Assembly (NCBI GenBank): GCA_026989475.1
Contig: JALSJG010000275.1
Location: 1 to 7,390, forward strand
Reading direction: 5' to 3'
From: Thermaceae bacterium
GTDB lineage: Bacteria > Deinococcota > Deinococci > Deinococcales > Marinithermaceae
Length of the DNA stretch: 7,390 bases
Shown: piece after piece, positions 1 to 4,852 of the stretch
Numbering within the stretch: the stretch's first letter is position 1
Layout of the letters: each line of letters opens with the position of its first letter
Position numbers and translations under genes: made by a program
Notes under the pieces: model-generated
Seen by the model: the letters and a program-made list of their open reading frames with translations, nothing else
The model's database searches: none
What the model was told of the DNA's origin: nothing

Positions 1-201
1 ATCTTCGCGAACCCCCTGGAGATCCTCCGGGTCAGCCTGCTCAAGGCCTTGAACGCCCCGGTCTTGGTGGGGCCGGTGGGGTATTTGCTCGACCGGTTGC
101 TCGGGCAGGTGGGCTACTGGCCGCTTTTTGCCAGTTTCGGCGGGGCTTTTCTCCTGCTCTTTGGTCTCGCCGGCTTCTTTTTCGCCCGGCGGGACCGCTA
201 G
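1..201 (+). CDS. C-terminal fragment of a probable ABC-2 type (NosY-like) permease
   Basis: The window opens inside a reading frame that ends with TAG at 199-201; 66 residues are visible and the start lies to the left. The fragment starts IFANPLEILRVSLLKAL, followed by a Gly/Pro-rich stretch (VLVGPVGYLLD). It ends in a strongly hydrophobic helix (about residues 42-62, FASFGGAFLLLFGLAGFFFA) and a short charged tail, ARRDR. An 'NPxExxR' segment followed by 'GPxG' and a last membrane helix with an RRD end is typical, as I recall, of ABC-2 permeases of the NosY family, which work with a NosF-type ATPase in the maturation of nitrous oxide reductase. The membrane location is well supported; the NosY assignment is inference from a short piece, and another ABC-2 exporter permease is equally possible. 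The gene converges on recN, and the two stop codons share CTAG. Confidence 0.6.
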   Translation: MFANPLEILRVSLLKALNAPVLVGPVGYLLDRLLGQVGYWPLFASFGGAFLLLFGLAGFFFARRDR

Positions 202-1760
202 CCGGAAAGCAGCGCGCGCGCGTGCTCGAGTGCCTCGGGCTCATAACCGCCCGAGAGCATCCGGGCGATCTCCCGCACCCGGGCCTCGCCCTCGAGGGCC
301 TCGGCCCAGGCGCGGCCTTTTTCCTTTCGAACCCGGTAATGGCGGCTCGCCCGGGCGGCGATCTGGGGTAGGTGGGTGACCACGATGACCTGGTGCCGCT
401 CGGCCAAGCGGGCAAGCCGCTCGGCGAGCGCCCGGGCGGCCTCGCCGCCGACCCCGGCGTCGATCTCGTCGAGGACCACGGTCTCGGCCTCGAGCCCGCT
501 GGAAAGGAGCAAAGCGAGCAGGGTTCGGGAAAGCTCGCCCCCGGAGGCGGCCTTCTCGAGAGGGACCGGCGAGAGCCCCGGGTTCGCGGTGAAGAAGAGC
601 TGGACCTCCTCGAGCCCGTGGGGGCCGGGTTCGCCTAGGGGTTCGAGCCGGACTTCTAGGCGGGCCTCCGGCATCCCCAGGGCGGCGAGCTCCTCCCTGA
701 CCCCGGCCTCGAGCCTTCGGGCCGCTTCCTTCCTCGCCTTTGAGAGAGCTTGACCCCGTTCCTTGAGCTCGGTCTCCGCCCCGGTGCGCTCGGCCTCGAG
801 GGCGGCGAGCCGGTCCTCGACGTTTTCGAGGGAGTCGAGCTCCTCCCGGGCACGCTCGAGGTAGGCGAGCACCGCTTCCACCGTGTCCCCGTACTTCTGC
901 TTAAGCCGCTGGATCTTGGCGAGCCGGGCCTCGACCTCCCCGAGTCGCTCGGGGTCGGCCTCGAGCATTAGCAGCCGGTCCTCGAGCTCCCGGGCGAGGG
1001 CCTGGAGGGCGCTCTCGCTGCTCTCGAGCTCGGAGACGAGGGGCCTGAGCGCGGGGTCGTGTCGCGCCGCCGCCTCCATCGCCGCCGCCGCCCGCCCCAC
1101 CAGGCCCAGGGCGTCGGCCTCGCCGGCGAGGAGCTCGAGGGCCTCGCCGAGCCGCTCCCTAAGCAGGTCGAGGTGCCGGAGCCGGGTGCGCTCGGCGAGG
1201 AGTTCCTCCTCCTCGCCGGGAACGAGCGCCGCCTCCTCGATCTCGCGGATCTGGAAGCGGAGGAGGTCGATGCGTTGTGCGCGTTCCCGGGCCGCTTCCT
1301 TGAGCGCGGCGAGCTCCTCGGTGAGCCTTCGGAATCGGGCGTAGGTTTCCCGGTAGGCGGCAAGAAGCGCGGGCGGCAGGAGGGCGTCGAGCATCCGCCG
1401 CTGGGTTTCCCGCCGTACCAGGGTCTGGGCGGCGTGCTGGGCGAAGAGCGCGACCCGCGCCCTGACCGCGTTCGAAAGCTCCTCGAGGGTAACCACCTCC
1501 CCCGCGATCCGGGGGGTGCTCCGCGCCCCGATCCGCCGGCTGTAGGCCTCCCCGTCGATCCAGGCGGTGACCAGGGCGGCCTTCGCCCCGGGGCGGATCA
1601 ACCCGGGCTCGGCCTTGCCCCCAAGCAGCAGGGCGAGCGCGTCCACGAGGAGCGACTTGCCCGCCCCGGTCTCGCCGGTGAGCACGTTCAACCCCGGACC
1701 GAAGGCCACCTCGGTGTGTTCGATGACGGCGAGGTTTCGGACCTCGAGCCCTTCCAGCAT
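198..1760 (-). CDS. recN: DNA repair protein RecN (SMC-like ATPase)
   Basis: RecN is a cytoplasmic SMC-like ATPase that acts early in recombinational repair of double-strand breaks, holding DNA ends together and assisting RecA. The 520-residue protein has the full family layout. The N-terminal ATPase half has Walker A GETGAGKS at 29-36. A Leu/Glu/Ala/Arg-rich coiled coil spans roughly 135-355 and contains the conserved IQRLKQKYG segment at 283-291. The C-terminal half has the ABC signature ASGGELSR at 405-412, Walker B VVLDEIDAGVGG at 428-439 and the switch VTHLPQIAA at 461-469. The ATG at 1760 fits because MLEGLEVRNLAVIE aligns with the usual RecN beginning. At 520 residues it is slightly shorter than typical RecN (about 550-575), probably through a shorter coiled coil. 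It lies 113 bp downstream of acpS on the same strand and may be co-transcribed with it or have its own promoter. Confidence 0.97.
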   Translation of the reverse strand: MLEGLEVRNLAVIEHTEVAFGPGLNVLTGETGAGKSLLVDALALLLGGKAEPGLIRPGAKAALVTAWIDGEAYSRRIGARSTPRIAGEVVTLEELSNAVRARVALFAQHAAQTLVRRETQRRMLDALLPPALLAAYRETYARFRRLTEELAALKEAARERAQRIDLLRFQIREIEEAALVPGEEEELLAERTRLRHLDLLRERLGEALELLAGEADALGLVGRAAAAMEAAARHDPALRPLVSELESSESALQALARELEDRLLMLEADPERLGEVEARLAKIQRLKQKYGDTVEAVLAYLERAREELDSLENVEDRLAALEAERTGAETELKERGQALSKARKEAARRLEAGVREELAALGMPEARLEVRLEPLGEPGPHGLEEVQLFFTANPGLSPVPLEKAASGGELSRTLLALLLSSGLEAETVVLDEIDAGVGGEAARALAERLARLAERHQVIVVTHLPQIAARASRHYRVRKEKGRAWAEALEGEARVREIARMLSGGYEPEALEHARALLSG

Positions 1761-1767
1761 TCAGATG

Positions 1768-1780
1768 CCAGGATACCTGG
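1768..1780 (-). promoter_or_regulatory. Possible recN -10 box inside a small inverted repeat
   Basis: The 113-bp acpS-recN gap (1761-1873) holds a perfect 5-3-5 inverted repeat, CCAGG-ATA-CCTGG, at 1768-1780. Read leftward it contains TATCCT (1775-1770), a fair -10 match ending 9 nt before the recN ATG, which would give a leaderless or nearly leaderless recN message. No Shine-Dalgarno sequence lies at a useful distance, which fits. No convincing -35 is present: the 17-bp position reads GGCAAG. I saw no terminator in the gap, so read-through from acpS is also possible. A GC-only palindrome, CCCGCGCGGG at 1808-1817, has no loop or T-run and is probably chance. Confidence 0.3.
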
Positions 1781-1873
1781 TTTCGGGCTCTGCTTGCCTC
1801 GATCGCACCCGCGCGGGAGATTGCGTGCTGGGAGCCATCGGGTACGCGTGGGTGTCGCGTTGGGGGTGCGGAC

Positions 1874-2254
1874 TCAGTTTCGAGAGGAAGTTCCGGGATC
1901 GAGTTCCAGCACCACCACCGCCACCGCAAAACCCCGCTCGTGGGAGAGGCTCACCCAGGGCCGGATCCCCCGCCGGGCTACCTCCTTTGCTAGTCGCCTG
2001 CGGAAGATGAGCCGGGGCCAGGGGTTGCGCGCGACCCCCACCTCGGTGATCCAGGCCTTTCCCGGATAGGCCTTGACGAAGGCTTCCTTGGCCGCGAATC
2101 GGGCGGCGAGGGCGGGGGCGGGGTCCGTTAAGGTCTTGAGGTAGGCAATCTCCTCGGGGAGGTAGACGCGCTCGAGGAAGCGCCGCCCGTAGCGGGCATA
2201 AAGGGCGCGCACCCGCCCGACCTCAACCAGGTCCACCCCCACCCCGAGGATCAT
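1874..2254 (-). CDS. acpS: Holo-[acyl-carrier-protein] synthase AcpS
   Basis: AcpS transfers the 4'-phosphopantetheine arm of coenzyme A to the conserved serine of apo-ACP, activating the carrier for fatty-acid synthesis in the cytoplasm. The 126-residue protein is normal length for the bacterial AcpS family. It shows GVGVDLVEVGR at 4-14, with Asp8 as expected metal ligand. It also has the signature ARFAAKEAFVKA at 51-62, with Glu57 as second metal ligand and Lys61 conserved, and the C-terminal VSLSHE at 101-106 followed by a hydrophobic strand, FAVAVVVLEL. The ATG at 2254 overlaps the stop of the upstream ACT-domain gene in ATGA, with AGGT four bases before it, so translation is probably coupled. 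It ends in an eight-residue hydrophilic tail of no recognised function. recN follows after 113 bp. Confidence 0.96.
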   Translation of the reverse strand: MILGVGVDLVEVGRVRALYARYGRRFLERVYLPEEIAYLKTLTDPAPALAARFAAKEAFVKAYPGKAWITEVGVARNPWPRLIFRRRLAKEVARRGIRPWVSLSHERGFAVAVVVLELDPGTSSRN

Positions 2255-2613
2255 CCGACCTGGTACCCGGCTTCCCGGAGGGTCTCGATCGCGAGCTTTT
2301 GGTAGCGCTCGCGAATCAAGATGTAGTCGGTCTCGAAGGCGGAGTAGGCGAAGATGCTCACCCCCACCTCGGCGAGCAAGCTCCCCACCCGGCCCAGCAC
2401 CCCGATCATCTCAAGGGGAAGCGGCCCCTCGAAGGCGAGCGCGAGGAAGGGGCCTTCGGCCTCGGCGCCCTCGGGGAGGTATTCCTCGGGCACCACCAAA
2501 GTTCCCGTGCCCTCGGCCTGGATGTAGACCCAAAAAGGTGCCTCGCGGACGTTTTCGGGAAGGTCCTGGGCCTTCGCCAGGTAGAGCCGGTGGGGGAGGA
2601 CGACCAGCTTCAT
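2251..2613 (-). CDS. ACT-domain protein (CASTOR-like / ACT_7 type), function unknown
   Basis: This is a small cytoplasmic protein of 120 residues from the chosen start (MKLVVLPHRLYLAK). The second half, from about residue 63, reads GPLPLEMIGVLGRVGSLLAEVGVS and then IFAYSAFETDYILIRE. That is the signature of stand-alone ACT domains of the ACT_7/CASTOR-like group ('xGVLxxxxxxLAxxGISIFAxSTxxTDYILV'). ACT domains usually bind amino acids or other small ligands and regulate partners; no enzyme domain is fused here and the ligand is unknown. An in-frame ATG three codons upstream, at 2622, gives 123 residues. I prefer 2613 because a TATCAT -10 box ends 7 nt before it, giving a leaderless start, and because the GAGGGGG next to it is too close to act as a Shine-Dalgarno site. 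The stop overlaps the acpS start, so the two genes form an operon. Confidence 0.85.
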   Translation of the reverse strand: MKLVVLPHRLYLAKAQDLPENVREAPFWVYIQAEGTGTLVVPEEYLPEGAEAEGPFLALAFEGPLPLEMIGVLGRVGSLLAEVGVSIFAYSAFETDYILIRERYQKLAIETLREAGYQVG

Positions 2614-2626
2614 CCCCCTCATGATA
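2613..2626 (-). promoter_or_regulatory. Leaderless promoter (-10) for the ACT-acpS(-recN) unit
   Basis: Read leftward, TATCAT (2626-2621) matches the -10 consensus at five of six positions. Seven bases (GAGGGGG) separate it from the ATG at 2613-2611, so transcription would start at or next to the start codon. There is no clear -35: the best-spaced hexamer has about three matches. The box shares two bases with the rightward -10 proposed for rsmF. This is based on spacing and motif only. Confidence 0.45.
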
Positions 2627-2638
2627 CGGTTTCACCCG
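2625..2638 (+). promoter_or_regulatory. Leaderless promoter (-10) for rsmF
   Basis: TACGGT at 2625-2630 fits the TANNNT -10 pattern used in Thermus and Deinococcus. It is followed by seven bases (TTCACCC) and then the GTG start of rsmF at 2638. No Shine-Dalgarno sequence precedes that GTG, which fits leaderless translation. No recognisable -35 lies at 16-18 bp. The gap between this gene and the divergent ACT gene is about 24 bp, so nearly all promoter contacts must lie within it or in the opposite coding sequence. Confidence 0.4.
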
Positions 2639-3984
2639 TGGGCTATCCCGGGGCCTTCCTAAAGCGCATGGCCGAGTTGCTCGGGCCTGAGTACGACGCC
2701 TTTCTGCGCGCGCTCGGCGAGCCGCCGGTTCGCGGGCTAAGGGTGAATACCCTAAAGCTATCCCCCGAGGCCTTCCGGCGGATGAGCCCCTGGCCCCTGT
2801 CGCCCATCCCCTGGTGCCCCGAGGGCTTTTACTACCCCGAGGACGCCCGCCCCGGTCCCCACCCTTTTTTCTACGCCGGGCTTTACTACATCCAGGAGCC
2901 CTCGGCGATGGCGGTCGGGGTGGTGGCCGACCCGAAGCCGGGCGAGCGGGTCTTGGACCTCGCCGCCGCCCCCGGGGGTAAGACCACCCACCTCGCCGCC
3001 CGCATGCAGGGCCGCGGCCTGCTCGTCGCCAACGAGGTGGACAGAAAGCGGATCCGGGGGCTTTTGGAGAACGTCGAACGTTGGGGGGCGACGCTCACGG
3101 TGGTCTCGGCTTCGGCCCAGCGGCTGGCTCGGGCTTATGGCGCCTACTTCGACCGGGTGGTGCTCGACGCTCCTTGCTCCGGCGAGGGGATGTTCCGAAA
3201 AGATCCCCAGGCCCGCGCCCACTGGGGTCCGGGGGCGCCGGCGCGGATGGCCCGGGTGCAGCTCGGCCTCCTCGAGGCGGCGGCGCGGCTCCTCGCTCCC
3301 GGCGGGGTGCTGGTCTATTCCACCTGTACCTTCGCCCCCGAGGAGAATGAGGGGGTGGTGGGCGCCTTCCTCAAGGCGCACCCAGAGTTCGAGGTGGAAA
3401 ACGCCCGGATCCACCCCGATTTCGCCCCCGGCGTGCCCGATTGGGGCGGGGGAGACCCGAGGCTTTTAAAAACCGCCCGGCTCTGGCCCCACCGCCTCCG
3501 GGGGGAGGGACACTATTTCGCCCGGCTTCGGAAGACCGACGGCGATCCCGGGAGCCCCCCGCGCTTTTTGCCGCCGCCCCCGCGGCGGGAGGCGCGCTCG
3601 GCCCTAGCCGCCTTTTGGAAGGACCACATCCAAAGGCCCCTGCCGGGGCGACTTTGGGAGCGGGAAGGGCACATTTACGCCCTGCCCGAAGGGCTTCCGA
3701 GTCTATCGGGGATCGCCGCCCCGGCCCCCGGCCTCTACCTCGGCCGGGCGCAAAAAGGGCGCTTTGTCCCCGCGAAGATGCTCGCGCTCGCGCTTCGGGC
3801 GGAGGAGGCGGGGCCCCGGTTCGAGCTCCCCCCCGAGGACCCCCGCGCGCTTGCCTTCGCGACCGGGGCGCCGGTTCCGGCCGAGGGGGCGGCGGGGTGG
3901 TACCTGGTCACCACCGCCGGGTTTCCGCTCGGCTTTGGTCTTTTGAAAGGCGGGGTGCTACGGCCCCGGCACGCCCGGCTCTAG
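2638..3984 (+). CDS. rsmF: 16S rRNA (cytosine-C5) methyltransferase RsmF
   Basis: This is an SAM-dependent RNA m5C methyltransferase of the NOL1/NOP2/Sun family. The Thermus RsmF it resembles methylates several cytosines in the 16S rRNA decoding region (C1400, C1404 and C1407 in E. coli numbering). From the GTG at 2638 it is 448 residues, close to Thermus RsmF. An N-terminal recognition region (about 1-90, RGLRVNTLK at 32-40) precedes the methyltransferase fold. That fold shows SAM motif I DLAAAPGGKTTHLAAR (107-122), motif IV LDAPCSGEGMFRKD with Cys180, and motif VI YSTCTFAPEENEG with the nucleophile Cys230. The C-terminal part (about 300-448) resembles a PUA-like RNA-binding domain (GLYLGRAQKGRFVPA, PEDPRALAFATG). 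Open frame continues upstream of 2638 but is antisense to the ACT gene; homologous sequence begins at about GYPGAFLKRMAELLG, which supports this GTG. The 3' end overlaps the opposite-strand cyclo-ligase gene by 27 bp. Confidence 0.96.
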   Translation: MGYPGAFLKRMAELLGPEYDAFLRALGEPPVRGLRVNTLKLSPEAFRRMSPWPLSPIPWCPEGFYYPEDARPGPHPFFYAGLYYIQEPSAMAVGVVADPKPGERVLDLAAAPGGKTTHLAARMQGRGLLVANEVDRKRIRGLLENVERWGATLTVVSASAQRLARAYGAYFDRVVLDAPCSGEGMFRKDPQARAHWGPGAPARMARVQLGLLEAAARLLAPGGVLVYSTCTFAPEENEGVVGAFLKAHPEFEVENARIHPDFAPGVPDWGGGDPRLLKTARLWPHRLRGEGHYFARLRKTDGDPGSPPRFLPPPPRREARSALAAFWKDHIQRPLPGRLWEREGHIYALPEGLPSLSGIAAPAPGLYLGRAQKGRFVPAKMLALALRAEEAGPRFELPPEDPRALAFATGAPVPAEGAAGWYLVTTAGFPLGFGLLKGGVLRPRHARL

Positions 3985-4500
3985 GACCCCTGCCTCGGTG
4001 ACGATCCGCCGGACCGGGACGTCCCAGGGATCGGTGGGGAGCCGGTCGAGGAGGAGGGCGCCCGGGATGAAGCCCACGGTGAGGGTGTCCTCCCGGAGCC
4101 TTTTCAAAAAGCGGTCGTAGTAGCCCTTCCCCTGGCCCAGGCGAAAGCCCCGGCGGTCGTAGGCGAGGGCGGGGACGACGACGGCATCCAGCACCTCGGG
4201 GGGCAAGGGCTCGCCTTCCGAGGGTTCCAGCACCCCGAACGCCCCCCGCTCGAGCCGGGTGGAGTAGGGGAGAACGAGGAGCGCCTCGCCCTCGACCCGG
4301 GGCAGGTAGAACGAGGTCGCGGGAAGCCTTTCCACGAGTCCGCGGGGGTCGGGCTCGCCAGGGAGGGGGGCGTAGAGGAGTACGTGCTTTTTGCCTTCGA
4401 GCGCCTCGGCCAGGTGGGGAAGCGCCTTTTTCTCGAAGGCGGCAAGGTCGAGCTCCCGTCGTACTTCCCGTGCCCAGCGCCTAAGGGTGGCTTTGGTCAC
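3958..4500 (-). CDS. 5-formyltetrahydrofolate cyclo-ligase
   Basis: This enzyme (5-FCL, also called MTHFS or YgfA/Fau) uses ATP to convert 5-formyltetrahydrofolate to 5,10-methenyltetrahydrofolate, returning a dead-end folate to the one-carbon pool. The 180-residue protein is normal size. The N-terminal TKATLRRWAREVRR carries the Lys/Arg pattern seen at the ATP site. PLPGEPDPRGL (45-55) matches the folate-binding region, and VPALAYDRRGFRLGQGKGYY continues into DRFL (109-132) as the family's glycine-rich signature. DVPVRRIVTE (160-169) matches the conserved 'DVP...VTE' C-terminus. The start is GTG at 4500, six bases after a TAGACT -10 box, so probably leaderless. It appears to be a single-gene unit: upstream is the divergent FmdB-like gene, and its last nine codons overlap the end of rsmF. 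Confidence 0.95.
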   Translation of the reverse strand: MTKATLRRWAREVRRELDLAAFEKKALPHLAEALEGKKHVLLYAPLPGEPDPRGLVERLPATSFYLPRVEGEALLVLPYSTRLERGAFGVLEPSEGEPLPPEVLDAVVVPALAYDRRGFRLGQGKGYYDRFLKRLREDTLTVGFIPGALLLDRLPTDPWDVPVRRIVTEAGVLEPGVPGP

Positions 4501-4506
4501 GGGGTT

Positions 4507-4535
4507 AGTCTACCGATCGGCTCCTTGACACTCAA
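4507..4535 (-). promoter_or_regulatory. Promoter of the 5-formyltetrahydrofolate cyclo-ligase gene
   Basis: Read leftward, the sequence has TTGAGT (4535-4530; four of six matches to TTGACA), a 17-bp spacer, TAGACT (4512-4507; TANNNT type), six bases, and the GTG start at 4500. The spacing is ideal and implies a leaderless message. The -35 lies inside the left arm of the 27-bp inverted repeat, so a protein bound there would block this promoter. Confidence 0.6.
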
Positions 4536-4551
4536 GTTGTTTGAGTGTCAA
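4525..4551. repeat. Perfect 11-5-11 inverted repeat, likely operator
   Basis: The left arm TTGACACTCAA (4525-4535) and right arm TTGAGTGTCAA (4541-4551) are exact reverse complements around GTTGT. The element is markedly AT-rich (10 G/C of 27) for this genome. It contains the -35 boxes of both divergent promoters and reaches into the rightward -10. Both predicted transcription starts lie outside it, so it should not be transcribed and is better read as a DNA-binding site than as an RNA hairpin. Its core, ACTCAAGTTGTTTGAGT, and its place between -35 and -10 recall MerR-family operators such as the SoxR box, but no regulator gene is in the window and the cognate protein is unknown. Confidence 0.7.
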
Positions 4552-4554
4552 AAT
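4525..4554 (+). promoter_or_regulatory. Promoter of the FmdB-like gene
   Basis: A perfect -35, TTGACA (4525-4530), is followed by 18 bp, a -10-like CAAAAT (4549-4554; four of six matches), then nine bases to the ATG at 4564. AGGG at 4556-4559 could act as a weak Shine-Dalgarno site only if transcription started upstream of it; otherwise the message is nearly leaderless. The 27-bp inverted repeat starts exactly at this -35 and ends in the first half of the -10. Confidence 0.6.
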
Positions 4555-4563
4555 AGGGCCGCT

Positions 4564-4794
4564 ATGCCGGTCTACGTCTACAAGGGGTTGGAGACGGGGA
4601 ACTACTACGAGTTCGAGCAAAGCTTTCACGATGAGCCCTTGAAGGCGCACCCGGAGACGGGCGAGCCCTTGAAGCGGGTGATCCAGGCCCCGGCGATCAT
4701 CTTCAAGGGCTCGGGCTGGCACAGCACCGACTACCGGAAGGGGAAGGACAAGTCCGAAACGAAGTCCGAGGGCGAGAAGAAGGGCGAGGACTGA
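4564..4794 (+). CDS. FmdB-like small protein lacking zinc-ribbon cysteines
   Basis: This 76-residue protein aligns along most of its length with the FmdB family of small zinc-ribbon proteins. It has the start MPVYVYKG, the motif DEPLKAHPETGEPLKR at 23-38, and the hallmark QAPAIIFKGSGWHSTDYR at 41-58. In typical members four cysteines form a zinc site, near residues 8 and 11 (YxCxxCG) and 29 and 32 (CPxCG). Here those positions are Gly8, Thr11, His29 and Thr32, so zinc binding in the usual way is not possible. The last 18 residues (59-76) are a low-complexity Lys/Glu/Asp/Ser tail, probably disordered. The ATG at 4564 is chosen because MPxYxY is the family start; frame further upstream overlaps the cyclo-ligase gene. 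FmdB family function is poorly defined despite the name 'regulatory protein'. It is a single-gene unit, bounded by its own promoter and a terminator. Confidence 0.85.
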   Translation: MPVYVYKGLETGNYYEFEQSFHDEPLKAHPETGEPLKRVIQAPAIIFKGSGWHSTDYRKGKDKSETKSEGEKKGED

Positions 4795-4813
4795 AGCGCC
4801 CCTTCTTCCGCCC

Positions 4814-4840
4814 GGCCGCCCTGGGGGCGGCCTTTTTGTT
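4814..4840 (+). terminator. Rho-independent terminator after the FmdB-like gene
   Basis: Nineteen bases after the FmdB-like stop codon lies a perfect 8-bp GC stem: GGCCGCCC (4814-4821), loop TGG, GGGCGGCC (4825-4832). It is followed directly by TTTTTGTT (4833-4840). It works rightward only, since no T-run follows the stem on the other strand. It separates the FmdB-like gene from the trehalose operon, and its T-tract abuts the proposed otsA -10. Confidence 0.92.
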
Positions 4841-4852
4841 AGGCTCGGAGCG
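4840..4852 (+). promoter_or_regulatory. Possible leaderless -10 for the otsAB operon
   Basis: TAGGCT (4840-4845) fits the TANNNT -10 pattern and is followed by six bases, CGGAGC, and then the otsA GTG at 4852. The GGAG in that gap is too close to the start to be a useful ribosome-binding site, which favours a leaderless message. The spacer and -35 region fall in the terminator hairpin and contain no TTGACA-like sequence, so the promoter is weakly supported. Confidence 0.35.

Noticed and set aside
1065..1100. GCC-rich triplet run (gccgccgcc...) that looks like a simple repeat
   Set aside because: It encodes the Ala-rich AAAAMEAAAR stretch of the RecN coiled coil in frame; it is imperfect and ordinary for this base composition.
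198..1760. Very frequent CTCGAG palindromes (many in recN, roughly twenty across the window)
   Set aside because: The sites I phased fall in frame on Leu-Glu codon pairs (CTC GAG reads the same on both strands), and RecN's coiled coil is rich in Leu-Glu. Codon preference explains this without invoking a recognition motif, unless out-of-frame sites prove enriched genome-wide.
1761..1873. Possible small gene or RNA in the acpS-recN gap
   Set aside because: There is no reading frame with a plausible start, no stable hairpin with a T-run and no conserved RNA pattern. Only the short CCAGG-ATA-CCTGG dyad near recN stands out, and it is listed as a possible promoter.
1059..2069. Long rightward open frame antisense to recN and acpS
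   Set aside because: It is antisense to strongly supported genes, and its translation is low-complexity Arg/Pro/Gly/Glu, as expected from GC-rich shadow frames.
2299..2637. Upstream extension of the rsmF frame (about 113 extra codons)
   Set aside because: It is antisense to the ACT-domain gene, matches nothing in the RsmF family, and homologous sequence begins at the GTG at 2638.
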